36,105 nucleotides of DNA from Achromobacter sp. Bel (GTDB lineage Bacteria; Pseudomonadota; Gammaproteobacteria; Burkholderiales; Burkholderiaceae_B), in NCBI RefSeq assembly GCF_012928505.1, contig NZ_JABBJN010000060.1, positions 1-36,105 of the forward strand, in the 5' to 3' direction. Made by a program: the position numbers and the translations under genes. Shown here in pieces: positions 17,919-26,491 of the stretch. Under the pieces are notes generated by a model. That model did not search any database, was not told the origin of the DNA, and saw nothing but the letters and a program-made list of their open reading frames with translations. Position 1 is the first letter of the stretch. Each line of letters begins with the position of its first letter.

Positions 17919-18809
17919 ATGTCTGACCCTTACCCTGCTCCCGAAGCGACCTCTGCTCGCTCAGCCAAACCCGCCACCAAATCCCTTCTAGACCGCCTGC
18001 TTTCCCTTGTGCGCCGAGAGCCCGAGGACCGCGAAGGCATCAAGGCCATTCTGGAAGCTGCGCACGACCGCAAGCTGCTGGACGCGGAGTCCTACAAGAT
18101 GATCAAGGGCGCGCTGGCCGTGTCCGAAGGCACCGTCGGCGACATCATGGTTCCGCGTTCGCGCATGGACCTGCTGGACGTCACACAGCCCATCCCCTAT
18201 CTTGTGGCCACCGTCATCGAAACCGCGCATTCGCGTTTTCCGGTCTATGAAGGCGACCGCGACAACATCATCGGCATCTTGCTGGCCAAGGATCTGCTGC
18301 GCTGCATGCTGGAGCCCGGCATCGAAGTGCGCACGCTGGTCCGCCCGGCCGTCTTCATCCCGGAGTCCAAGCGCCTGAACGTGCTGCTTCACGAATTCCG
18401 CGCCAGCCGCAATCACCAGGCCATCGTCATCGACGAGCATGGCGGCATTTCCGGCCTGGTCACCATGGAAGACGTGCTGGAGCAGATCGTCGGCGACATC
18501 GAAGACGAATTCGACGAAACCGAAGAAGACTCGATCTTCCCGGAAGGCGAAAACCAGTGGCGCGTCCTGGCCGCGACCGATATCTCGCACTTCAACGAGG
18601 TGTTCGGCTGCAGTTTGCCCGACGACGAATACGACAGCGTCGGCGGATGGATGGGCGGCCAGCTGGGCCGCATCCCGCGCCGCGGCGACATCGCCGAATT
18701 CGACGGCCTGCGGATGGAAGTGGCGCGCGGCGACGCCCGCCGCGCCATCTGGCTGCGCGTCAAGCGCAACAATCCCGACCAAACCTCCCGCCCCGCCGAC
18801 GACGCATGA
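17919..18809 (+). CDS. corC: CBS-domain protein of the CorC/YbeX family
   Basis: This 296-residue cytosolic protein has an acidic and basic N-terminal region (1-70), two CBS domains (about 75-135 and 140-195; VGDIMVPRSRMDLLDV and GISGLVTMEDVLEQIVGDIEDEFDE are typical) and a C-terminal CorC_HlyC transporter-associated domain (about 208-285). In E. coli YbeX/CorC has been linked to magnesium/cobalt efflux and more recently to ribosome metabolism, in line with its place beside ybeY. The ATG at 17919 matches the family N-terminus. The stop overlaps lnt (ATGA, 18806-18809). Confidence 0.92.
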   Translation: MSDPYPAPEATSARSAKPATKSLLDRLLSLVRREPEDREGIKAILEAAHDRKLLDAESYKMIKGALAVSEGTVGDIMVPRSRMDLLDVTQPIPYLVATVIETAHSRFPVYEGDRDNIIGILLAKDLLRCMLEPGIEVRTLVRPAVFIPESKRLNVLLHEFRASRNHQAIVIDEHGGISGLVTMEDVLEQIVGDIEDEFDETEEDSIFPEGENQWRVLAATDISHFNEVFGCSLPDDEYDSVGGWMGGQLGRIPRRGDIAEFDGLRMEVARGDARRAIWLRVKRNNPDQTSRPADDA

Positions 18810-20434
18810 GCCGTACCCCGCGCAGCCGAATCCTGCGCGGCGCCGCCGGCTTGATGCTGGCGGGCGCCGTGCACGCCCTGACCTTCGCACCCGGGCCCTT
18901 ACCGGACTGGGCGCTGGCCCTCACGCAGGTCCTGGCGCTGGCGGTGGCCGCGCGCGTCACGCTCACGGCCCCCTCGGCCAAGCAGGCGTGGGCGCGCGGC
19001 TGGCTGTTCGCCTTCGCCACCTATGCGGTGGGCCTGTACTGGCTCTTCATCAGCATGCATCGCTACGGCGATCTGGCCGCCCCCTTGGCAGTGGCCGGCG
19101 TGCTGGCCCTGTCGGCGTTCCTGGCGTTGTTCCCCGCCACTGCCAGCGCGTTGGCGCGCCGATTCACGCCGCTGGACAATAACGCCGCGCCGTCCCGCAT
19201 CCTGTCGTCCACGCTGGCTTGGGCCGCGCTGTGGGCGGGTTTCGAATGGCTGCGGGCCGTGCTGCTGACGGGCTTCCCGTGGCTGAACATCGGTTACGCG
19301 CAGGTCGACAGCCCCATCGCCGGCTGGGCGCCGATCGTAGGCGTGCACGGCATGGCGTTCGTCGCCGCCTTCGTCGCGGCCGCAATCGCCAGCCTGTGGC
19401 AACCGTCGCGCAAGAAAGCCATGGACTCCCGCCAGGCGCTGGCCGCCGGCATCGCGGTCGCGCTGGCCGCGGCGGGGTGGCCCTTGTCGCGCGTGGATTG
19501 GTCCTCGCCCACCGGCGACCCCTTGAACGTGCGGCTGGTCCAGGGCAACATCGAGCAATCGCAAAAATTCGACCCGGCCCTGCTTGAACAAAGCCTGGTG
19601 CGCCACCTGGAGCTGACGGCGCTGCCGCCTGCCGCCGGCGTGCCCGCGCCGCAATTGGTGATCCTGCCCGAAACCGTGCTGCCGATCTTCCAGGACCAGC
19701 TGGATCCCCGCGCGTGGGACGCCTGGCGCGGCGTCGCCGCCCGGGGCAACATGACCATCGCCATGGGCGTGCCGCTGCACGACCGCGTCAATGGCCGCGA
19801 CCGCTATACCAACAGCGTGATGGGTTTTGACGGCAATACCCCGGTCGAGCAACTCGTCGCCGGCAGCACCGCGATGCGTTACGACAAGCGCCATTTGGTG
19901 CCTTGGGGCGAATACGTGCCACCGGGCTTCCACTGGTTTGTGGACATGCTGAACATCCCGCTGGGCGATTTCGACCGCGGCGCGGAACGCCAGACGCCCT
20001 TTGCGGTGGGCGGCCAGCACATCGCCTTCAACATCTGCTACGAAGACCTGTTCGGCCCCGACCTGCTGCCGGCGCTGCTGCCCGGCGCCAACGGCGAACC
20101 GGGCGCGACCATCCTGGTCAACGTCAGCAATCTGGGGTGGTTTGGTGATTCCTGGGCCTTGCGCCAACACCTGCAGATCGGCCGGCTGCGTACCATGGAG
20201 ACCGCGCGCCCCATGCTGACGTCCACCAATACCGGGATCACGGCCGCCATCGATGCCAAAGGCCGCGTAGCCGCCCAGTTGGCCCCGTTACAGGCGGGCG
20301 TGCTGCCGGTATCCGTCCAGGGCATGACGGGCCTGACGCCCTACGCGCGTTTCGGCGACAAGATCGCGCTGGCGCTGGTAGGCCTGGCCCTGATCGCCGC
20401 GTTCGGCAGCAGCCGCAAGACGCGGCGCGCCTGA
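18806..20434 (+). CDS. lnt: Apolipoprotein N-acyltransferase
   Basis: Lnt (542 aa) adds the third acyl chain to bacterial lipoproteins in the inner membrane. The N-terminal half has about six to seven membrane segments. The C-terminal nitrilase-fold domain (about 240-500) shows the catalytic triad: Glu289 (LPETVLP), Lys361 (KRHLVPWGEYVP) and Cys411 (NICYEDLFG). A last membrane segment is at about 517-535. It overlaps corC by four bases. Its tail lies seven bases from the end of the convergent aldo/keto reductase gene, with no room for a separate terminator. Confidence 0.96.
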   Translation: MSRTPRSRILRGAAGLMLAGAVHALTFAPGPLPDWALALTQVLALAVAARVTLTAPSAKQAWARGWLFAFATYAVGLYWLFISMHRYGDLAAPLAVAGVLALSAFLALFPATASALARRFTPLDNNAAPSRILSSTLAWAALWAGFEWLRAVLLTGFPWLNIGYAQVDSPIAGWAPIVGVHGMAFVAAFVAAAIASLWQPSRKKAMDSRQALAAGIAVALAAAGWPLSRVDWSSPTGDPLNVRLVQGNIEQSQKFDPALLEQSLVRHLELTALPPAAGVPAPQLVILPETVLPIFQDQLDPRAWDAWRGVAARGNMTIAMGVPLHDRVNGRDRYTNSVMGFDGNTPVEQLVAGSTAMRYDKRHLVPWGEYVPPGFHWFVDMLNIPLGDFDRGAERQTPFAVGGQHIAFNICYEDLFGPDLLPALLPGANGEPGATILVNVSNLGWFGDSWALRQHLQIGRLRTMETARPMLTSTNTGITAAIDAKGRVAAQLAPLQAGVLPVSVQGMTGLTPYARFGDKIALALVGLALIAAFGSSRKTRRA

Positions 20435-20441
20435 GCCTCGC

Positions 20442-21497
20442 TCAGGCGAACAGGTTGGCGGGCAGCCTGGCGCTGTCCTCCGGCGGGCGTAGGGGCCCGG
20501 CGCCCGCGCCCGTCAATTCGATCGCCTCCGCGACGGCATCCAGGTCGTCGCTATCCAACTCCAGTTCTGCCGCGCCCAGCAGCCCGTTGACTTGCGCCGC
20601 GTTGCGCGCGCCGACGATCGCGCCTGTAACCCCCGGCCACGCCAGCGTCCAGGCCGCGGCAACTGCCGCCACCGTCGTGCCGTGCCGTTCGGCGATGGGC
20701 TTGAACGCATCGGCCAAGGCCAGATTCCGGACCAGGTTGGGCGGCATGAATTCCGCATGGCGCGCACGCCAGTCGTCTGCCGGCAAGGCGCGCGCACGCT
20801 CGGCCGAAAAGGCGCCGGTCAAGAGGCCCGACTGCATCGGGCTGTAGACGATCACGCCGACGTCGTGCGCGGCGCACCACGGGATCAGGTCTGCGCCCGC
20901 CGCGCGCTGGATCGCCGAAAACGGCGGCTGCAGCGAATCCACGTGGCCCAGCGCCTCGGCATCCTGCAATTGGGCCAGATTATGGTTCGACAAGCCGATG
21001 GCGCCGACCTTGCCCGCCTGCTTCAGGTCCAGCAGTTCCTGCCAATAGGTTTCGACCGGCGTGCCGTCGCCCGCCGGCCAGTGCATCTGGTAGAGGTCGA
21101 TGCGTTCCACACCCAGCCGCCGCAACGAATCGTCGATCTCGCGGCGGATGCTGGCGGGCGCGCCCGTGCGCCGCGGCGTCGCCATCGGATTGTCGGCCGA
21201 CCACGTCAATCCGCACTTCGTGAAGACATACGGCCTGTCGCCGGGCGCCATCTGCGCCAGCGCCCGGCGCACGATCTCTTCGGAATGGCCCAGCCCATAC
21301 ACCGCCGCCGTGTCGATCCAGTTGATGCCCCGGTCTACCGCCAAGCGGATGGCGGCGATGGAATCCGCGTCGTCCTGCGGCCCCCAGCCCACCGCCCACC
21401 CGTTGCCGCCCATCGCCCACGCGCCCAGGCCGATACGGGTGATGGCCATGCCGGTGCGCCCCAGCGGCCGGGTGGGAAACGAAGTTTGTGTGCTCAT
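20442..21497 (-). CDS. Aldo/keto reductase
   Basis: This 351-residue protein is an NAD(P)H-dependent oxidoreductase of the aldo/keto reductase superfamily. The catalytic tetrad can be placed: Asp62 (NWIDTAAVYGLG), Tyr67, Lys94 (VFTKCG) and His139 (YQMHW). The ATG at 21497 (MSTQTSFPTRPLGRTG) starts at the usual position just before the first strand; the frame extends upstream to 21674, but that extra segment is AT-rich intergenic DNA. Substrate unknown. The gene is convergent with lnt and divergent from the tRNA cluster. Confidence 0.87.
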   Translation of the reverse strand: MSTQTSFPTRPLGRTGMAITRIGLGAWAMGGNGWAVGWGPQDDADSIAAIRLAVDRGINWIDTAAVYGLGHSEEIVRRALAQMAPGDRPYVFTKCGLTWSADNPMATPRRTGAPASIRREIDDSLRRLGVERIDLYQMHWPAGDGTPVETYWQELLDLKQAGKVGAIGLSNHNLAQLQDAEALGHVDSLQPPFSAIQRAAGADLIPWCAAHDVGVIVYSPMQSGLLTGAFSAERARALPADDWRARHAEFMPPNLVRNLALADAFKPIAERHGTTVAAVAAAWTLAWPGVTGAIVGARNAAQVNGLLGAAELELDSDDLDAVAEAIELTGAGAGPLRPPEDSARLPANLFA

Positions 21498-21860
21498 GCC
21501 AGGATGTCCATGTGAATGCGACCGCATTTTTTTCACGCGAAAGGCACATGATGAATAAAAAATTCCACCCCCACCATAGCATCCGCACAAGTCTTTGATT
21601 TTCTTGGAATCTGCACCAATGGCGGGAAACCGCGATCCGGCCGAATCGCGCACAAAATGCGCAAAAAAAGCCATCCACCCCCATTTTTTTTGCGTGTTTT
21701 ATGCTTTTTGCCGCAAAGCGACTTGCACACCCGATTTTGTTCGTGCATAATCTCGTTTCTTCGCCAACGGCACTAAACAAAACCGGCAACGAACTACGAA
21801 AAACGCACCATAAAACGTGTGTTCAAGTCGTAAAACGTGGCAGGAATTGATTAGAAGAAC
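21498..21860. promoter_or_regulatory. Divergent regulatory region between the aldo/keto reductase gene and the tRNA cluster
   Basis: This 363-bp stretch is far more AT-rich than its surroundings and holds no gene. It contains a near-perfect 20-bp palindrome (21631-21650: CGCGAT and ATCGCG arms around CGGCCG, one mismatched pair). It also has an A7/T8 inverted repeat (21660-21669 with 21685-21694), the tRNA promoter at 21723-21751, and a direct repeat TAAAACGTG at 21811 and 21831. Confidence 0.6.
21723..21751 (+). promoter_or_regulatory. Promoter of the tRNA cluster
   Basis: TTGCAC (21723-21728) and CATAAT (21746-21751) are separated by exactly 17 bp, with A/T-rich DNA upstream that could act as an UP element. 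The predicted start near 21758 is about 100 bp before the first tRNA. Confidence 0.7.
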
Positions 21861-21936
<76 letters not shown>

Positions 21937-21969
21937 GTCAACAGCGAAGAACGTAGTTTGCAAGTCCAG

Positions 21970-22045
21970 GTCCCCTTCGTCTAGAGGCCTAGGACATCAC
22001 CCTTTCACGGTGAGTACAGGGGTTCGAATCCCCTAGGGGACGCCA
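21970..22045 (+). tRNA. tRNA-Glu(TTC), copy 1
   Basis: A 76-base tRNA with acceptor stem GTCCCCT/AGGGGAC, anticodon TTC in the CTTTCAC loop and encoded CCA. It follows tRNA-Ala by 33 bp. Glu-tRNA also feeds tetrapyrrole synthesis, the route to siroheme. Confidence 0.98.
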
Positions 22046-22122
22046 GTTTTTTTGGCATGCAGTCGCAGTAAAGCAGTAGATAAGTGCAGTTGAAGTGACA
22101 AAGTAGTTGAGTAAGCCGCTGC

Positions 22123-22199
22123 GGAGCGGTAGTTCAGTTGGTTAGAATACCGGCCTGTCACGCCGGGGGTCGCGGGTTCGAGCCCCGTCCGCTCCGCCA
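22123..22199 (+). tRNA. tRNA-Asp(GTC), copy 1
   Basis: A 77-base tRNA with acceptor stem GGAGCGG/CCGCTCC, anticodon GTC in the CTGTCAC loop and encoded CCA. Its G34 is a substrate for the queuosine enzymes encoded at 6353-8544. Confidence 0.98.
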
Positions 22200-22227
22200 A
22201 AAGCTCTCTCGCTCTGAGTCTTTCAAG

Positions 22228-22249
22228 AGCTCCGTCTTCGGGGCTTTTT
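22228..22249 (+). terminator. Terminator after the first tRNA triplet
   Basis: AGCTCCG (22228-22234) pairs with CGGGGCT (22239-22245, one G-U) around TCTT, followed by TTTT. It ends the first tRNA transcript, 28 bases after tRNA-Asp. Confidence 0.85.
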
Positions 22250-22306
22250 GCTTTTATAGAGTGTGAGACCTTGTTGTCTGTAGTGTGAGACACCAAGGCG
22301 CCCTGT

Positions 22307-22382
<76 letters not shown>

Positions 22383-22437
22383 GTACTCAGTACCGCAGTA
22401 CCGTAGTAAAGTTGTTTTGCAGTTCTGTTCGGTTCAG

Positions 22438-22513
22438 GTCCCCTTCGTCTAGAGGCCTAGGACATCACCCTTTCACGGTGAGTACAGGGGTTCGAATCCC
22501 CTAGGGGACGCCA
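22438..22513 (+). tRNA. tRNA-Glu(TTC), copy 2
   Basis: Identical to copy 1, including the CAG just before the gene. The spacer from tRNA-Ala is 55 bp against 33 bp in the first triplet, and its sequence has diverged. Confidence 0.98.
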
Positions 22514-22584
22514 GCTTTGCTGGCATGTAGTACCAAGCTGCCTTGACACCGCAGTGTAGTGATGAAGTTCAAGTAAGCCGCTGC

Positions 22585-22661
22585 GGAGCGGTAGTTCAGT
22601 TGGTTAGAATACCGGCCTGTCACGCCGGGGGTCGCGGGTTCGAGCCCCGTCCGCTCCGCCA
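22585..22661 (+). tRNA. tRNA-Asp(GTC), copy 2
   Basis: Identical to copy 1. The bases before it (AGTAAGCCGCTGC) are also shared with copy 1, suggesting that processing or pairing elements next to the gene are kept while the rest of the spacer drifts. Confidence 0.98.
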
Positions 22662-22698
22662 AGCACTTTGTGCTTGATCGCATGGCAGCACACCGCTG

Positions 22699-22722
22699 AA
22701 GCTCCGGATTCCGGAGCTTTTT
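22699..22722 (+). terminator. Terminator after the second tRNA triplet
   Basis: AAGCTCCGG (22699-22707) pairs perfectly with CCGGAGCTT (22711-22719) around ATT, and the T-run continues to 22722. Confidence 0.92.
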
Positions 22723-22850
22723 GCTTTTCTGCGCCCGCCGCACTCTCTACCCTCCCCCCCGCCGCGAAGACTCGTCCGTTTTGCTCTCTGGACAGCAGCG
22801 TCATGGGCCTTCATCCTGTGGGCTCATGCATGCGAACCGAAGAGGCCTAC

Positions 22851-24344
22851 GTGACCGAAAACGCCGCCACACCCCAAGCGCATCGCCAACACCTGCAAAG
22901 CATCATCGCGGGTTTGAATGAAGGCATCATCGTGCTCGAACCCGACGGCGCCATCGCCTGGGCCAACGAGAGCGCGCTTGAACTGCACGGCGTCGACACG
23001 CTAACGGAATTGGGCGGCACCCCCGCCGGCTACCGCAAACGCTACACGCTCACCTACCGCAACCATCATCGCGTTGCCGCCCGCCAATATCCGCTGGACC
23101 GCCTGGCTGCCGGCGAACCGTTCGACGACCTGCTGGTGGACTTGGGCCGCAAGGACGACGAGGACTTTCTGCGCAACCTGCGCGCCCGCGGCCTGAACCT
23201 GGACAGCGAAAACGGCGTCGACTACCGCGTGCTGATCCTGCACGACCAGACCGCCCAACTGAACGCCGAGCAACGCTTCGAACGCACCTTCGGCGCCAAT
23301 CCGGCGCCGGCGCTGATCTGCCGCCTGTCCGACCTGCGCTACGTGAAAGTGAATCAGGGGTTCCTGGAGATGACCGGCTACACGCGCGAAGCCGTGCTGG
23401 GCAAGTCGGCGTATGAACTGGACGTGCTGGACGGGGGCGAGGACAAGGAAGCCGCAGTCGCCAAGTTGAACGAAGGCCAGACCATCGCGCAACGCGAAGG
23501 CATGGTGAAGACGGCCGATGGCGGCGCGAAATTCGTGATGGTGGCCGGACAACCCATCGATATGCAGGACGAGCCCTGCATGCTGTTCACCTTCATCGAT
23601 CTGGAGGCGCGCAAGCGCACCGAAGTCGCGCTGCGTGAAAGCGAAGAGCGCTTCTCCAAGGCGTTCCGGCTGGCGCCGGTGCCGATGGCCGTGTGCGAAG
23701 GCGACGCCCTGCGTGTGCTGGACATCAACGAAGCGTTCGCAGCGGTCACCGGGGCCGTGCCTGAGGCCAGTGTGGGCCAGGCCTTGACCGATTTGGGGCT
23801 GCAGCCTTACGAGGGCATGGCCGCCAGCCTGCAGCGCGGAGAAAGCGCCCGCAACCGCGAAGCCACGTTAAGCACGCAGGACGGCGGCAAGCTGGACTGC
23901 CTGGTGTCGGCCGAACCGGTGATGATCGGCGGCCAGCACCGCCTGCTGATCGTGATGCAGGACATCACCGAACGCAAACGCTCCGAGACCGAACTGCTAG
24001 CCGCGATCGAAGCGGTGATGCAGGACACGTCGTGGTTCAGCCGGGGCATCATCGAAAAGCTGGCCCAACTGCGGGAGCCGGCACCCGCAACCCGCGACGT
24101 GGCGGAGCTGGCGCAATTGACGACCCGTGAACGCGAAGTGCTGGGCCTGTTGTGCCAGGGCCATGACGACGACGGCATCGCCAAAAGCCTGAAGCTGTCG
24201 CGCAACACCGTGCGCAACCATGTGGCCACGATCTACAGCAAGATCGGCGTGCACCGGCGCAGCGCGGCGATCGTGTGGGCGCGCGACCGGGGCATCACGG
24301 GCCACGAATCCACTCGCATCCGGACCAAACCGGGCAAGGAATAG
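22851..24344 (+). CDS. Orphan LuxR-type regulator with three PAS domains
   Basis: This 497-residue protein has three PAS-like sensor domains (about 12-130, 143-255, 264-378; the second shows YVKVNQGFLEMTGYTREAVLGKS) and a C-terminal LuxR-type helix-turn-helix (about 422-485: LTTREREVLGLLCQGHDDDGIAKSL... NTVRNHVATIYSKIGV). There is no receiver or kinase domain, so it appears to sense a ligand, redox state or partner directly. The start is uncertain: GTG at 22851 has a GAAGAGG Shine-Dalgarno and gives the best N-terminus, but ATGs at 22830 and 22803 are in frame. It lies between the tRNA terminator and bioB; its targets are unknown. Confidence 0.8.
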   Translation: MTENAATPQAHRQHLQSIIAGLNEGIIVLEPDGAIAWANESALELHGVDTLTELGGTPAGYRKRYTLTYRNHHRVAARQYPLDRLAAGEPFDDLLVDLGRKDDEDFLRNLRARGLNLDSENGVDYRVLILHDQTAQLNAEQRFERTFGANPAPALICRLSDLRYVKVNQGFLEMTGYTREAVLGKSAYELDVLDGGEDKEAAVAKLNEGQTIAQREGMVKTADGGAKFVMVAGQPIDMQDEPCMLFTFIDLEARKRTEVALRESEERFSKAFRLAPVPMAVCEGDALRVLDINEAFAAVTGAVPEASVGQALTDLGLQPYEGMAASLQRGESARNREATLSTQDGGKLDCLVSAEPVMIGGQHRLLIVMQDITERKRSETELLAAIEAVMQDTSWFSRGIIEKLAQLREPAPATRDVAELAQLTTREREVLGLLCQGHDDDGIAKSLKLSRNTVRNHVATIYSKIGVHRRSAAIVWARDRGITGHESTRIRTKPGKE

Positions 24345-24390
24345 CCTGCCTGGCCTGAGATTTACAATTAGAATCAAAATATCCAGGGCT

Positions 24391-24415
24391 GCGGCGTCAG
24401 CGAAGATGACGCCGC
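24391..24415. repeat. Perfect hairpin between the PAS-LuxR gene and bioB
   Basis: GCGGCGTCA (24391-24399) and TGACGCCGC (24407-24415) form a nine-pair stem with a seven-base loop. No T-run follows on either strand, so it is a weak terminator at best. The other 200 bp before bioB hold CCCTGC repeats (24472, 24493, 24509) and no promoter that I can fix. Confidence 0.6.
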
Positions 24416-24595
24416 GTTAATCCTCGGCAGCATCCAAAATCTTCCATTTCCGGCAAAGCAGGCACTAACCACCCTGCATTTTCCGCATGCACCCCTGCAT
24501 TGCGCAAACCCTGCGCAGGTTCTTACGATCCGCCGATCCCGTCCTTGCTTTCCGGCAAGCGACGCGATTTCCGTAAGACCGACAGGAGCCCGTCC

Positions 24596-25621
24596 ATGCA
24601 GACCGCCTACATCCCCGTTCCGACAACGTCCAAGCCGTTGCCCGCGCCCGCCTGGAGCGCCGCCGATGTCATGGCGCTTTACGAACTGCCCTTCATGGAC
24701 CTGGTGCATCGCGCCCAGCAAGTCCACCGCGCCCACTTCGATCCAAACACCATCCAGCTGTCCAGCCTGCTGTCGATCAAGACCGGCGGCTGTCCCGAGG
24801 ACTGCGCCTACTGCCCGCAGTCTTCGCATTACGACACCGGGCTGGACGCGGACAAGCTGATGCCGCTTGCGGAGGTGGTTGCTGCCGCCCGCGCCGCCCA
24901 GGCCGGCGGCGCGCAGCGCTTCTGCATGGGCGCCGCGTGGCGCAGCCCAAAACCGCATCACCTGGAAGCCGTGGCCGAAATGGTGACCGCGGTGAAGGCG
25001 CTGGGCCTGGAAACCTGCGTCACGCTGGGCATGCTGCGCGACGGCCAGGCCGAACAGCTGAAAGCGGCCGGCCTGGACTACTACAACCACAACCTGGACA
25101 CTTCGCCCGAGTTCTACGGCAAGATCATTTCCACCCGGACCTACCAGGACCGCCTGGACACGCTGGACCGCGTGCGCGACGCGGGCATCAACGTGTGCTG
25201 CGGCGGCATCGTCGGCATGGGCGAATCGCGGCGTGAACGCGCAGGCTTGATCGCGCAGTTGGCCAGCATGGAGCCCTACCCCGAGTCCGTGCCGATCAAC
25301 AATCTGGTCCAGGTCGAAGGCACGCCCCTGGCCAACGTCGAAGCGCTGGACCCGTTCGAATTCGTCCGCACCATCGCGGTGGCACGCATCACCATGCCGG
25401 GCGCCGCCGTGCGCCTGTCGGCCGGCCGCGAAGCCATGGACGACGCGTTGCAGGCGTTGTGCTTCATGGCGGGCGCCAATTCCATGTTCTACGGCGACGC
25501 GCTGCTGACCACCGCCAATCCGCAGATGGAAGCCGACCAACGCCTGCTGCAACGCTTGGGGCTGCGGGTGGACGCCTCGCCGCATCATCACCAGCCCGTC
25601 GAAGGCGCCACGTGCCGCTGA
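24596..25621 (+). CDS. bioB: Biotin synthase
   Basis: BioB (341 aa) inserts sulfur into dethiobiotin, the last step of biotin synthesis. The radical-SAM cluster is Cys66, Cys70, Cys73 (GGCPEDCAYC). The sacrificial 2Fe-2S cluster ligands align at Cys110, Cys141, Cys201 and Arg273, each exactly 13 residues beyond the E. coli positions, so no key residue is missing. The ATG at 24596 has an AGGAG Shine-Dalgarno; the frame opens earlier but without support. The stop overlaps the start of the EamA-type transporter gene by ten bases. bioA, bioF and bioD are not in the window. Confidence 0.97.
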   Translation: MQTAYIPVPTTSKPLPAPAWSAADVMALYELPFMDLVHRAQQVHRAHFDPNTIQLSSLLSIKTGGCPEDCAYCPQSSHYDTGLDADKLMPLAEVVAAARAAQAGGAQRFCMGAAWRSPKPHHLEAVAEMVTAVKALGLETCVTLGMLRDGQAEQLKAAGLDYYNHNLDTSPEFYGKIISTRTYQDRLDTLDRVRDAGINVCCGGIVGMGESRRERAGLIAQLASMEPYPESVPINNLVQVEGTPLANVEALDPFEFVRTIAVARITMPGAAVRLSAGREAMDDALQALCFMAGANSMFYGDALLTTANPQMEADQRLLQRLGLRVDASPHHHQPVEGATCR

Positions 25622-26481
25622 CGCCTGGCGTCCTGTATCTGCTGGCCAGCGTCGCGTGCAGCGTCACCGTCGCGGTGCTGCTGAAGCTGGCCCGCCGGTA
25701 CGACGTGGACGTGCGCCAGGCCATCACCGTGAACTACGCGGTGGCCGCCCTGCTCTGCTGGGTCGTGCTGCGCCCGGACCCGTCCACGCTGGTGACGCCG
25801 CACACGCCCTGGGCCGTCCTGGCGGCGCTGGGCGTGCTGCTGCCCAGCGTCTTCCTGGCGATGGCGGCGGCGGTTCGCCACGCGGGCATCGTGCGCAGCG
25901 ACGCGGCGCAGCGGCTGTCGCTCTTCATTCCCCTGCTGGCGGCCTTCGCGCTGTTCGGCGAACCCATCAACGGCCGCAAGCTGGCCGCGATCCTGCTGGC
26001 TTTCAGCGCGCTGGCCTGTCTGTTACGCCGCCCTGCCGCCGCCGCGCAGACGCCCGCCGACAGCCGGGCCGCCTGGCTCTGGCCCCTGGTGGTCTGGGCG
26101 GGCTACGGCGTAATCGACATCCTGTTCAAACAAGTGGCGCGCGCCGGCACCGCCTTCGCGGGCGGCCTGCTGCTGGCCTTCGTGCTGGCAGGCGTTCTGA
26201 TGCTGGGGGTCCTGCTGTGCCGACGCGTGCGATGGGAGCGCCGCCATCTGGCTGCGGGCGTAGCGCTAGGCTTGGCCAACTTCGGCAATATCCTGACCTA
26301 CATCCGCGCCCACCAATCGCTGCCCGACCATCCTGCGCTGGTGTTCGCGTCCATGAACATGGGCGTGATCACGCTGGGCACACTGGTCGGCGCGCTGGCC
26401 TTCCGGGAACCGCTGACGCGCTTGAACCTGCTGGGCATCGCCCTGGCGCTAGCCGCCATCGTACTGATGGCGCCCTGGTAG
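25612..26481 (+). CDS. EamA/DMT-family transporter, coupled to bioB
   Basis: This 289-residue inner-membrane protein has about ten membrane segments in two EamA-like halves (about 1-135 and 148-289), as usual for drug/metabolite transporters. The start is GTG at 25612, inside bioB (10-base overlap) with a GAAGG Shine-Dalgarno, so translation is probably coupled. The E. coli biotin importer YigM belongs to this broad group, which with the bioB overlap makes biotin or a precursor a reasonable guess at the substrate. Nothing in the protein itself proves it. It converges with the MFS gene only 10 bp away. Confidence 0.8.
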   Translation: MPLTPGVLYLLASVACSVTVAVLLKLARRYDVDVRQAITVNYAVAALLCWVVLRPDPSTLVTPHTPWAVLAALGVLLPSVFLAMAAAVRHAGIVRSDAAQRLSLFIPLLAAFALFGEPINGRKLAAILLAFSALACLLRRPAAAAQTPADSRAAWLWPLVVWAGYGVIDILFKQVARAGTAFAGGLLLAFVLAGVLMLGVLLCRRVRWERRHLAAGVALGLANFGNILTYIRAHQSLPDHPALVFASMNMGVITLGTLVGALAFREPLTRLNLLGIALALAAIVLMAPW

Positions 26482-26491
26482 CCGCACAGGA

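Noticed and set aside
24360..24372. GATTTACAAT resembling half of a BirA operator upstream of bioB
   Set aside because: No matching left half at the right distance; one half-site is not enough.
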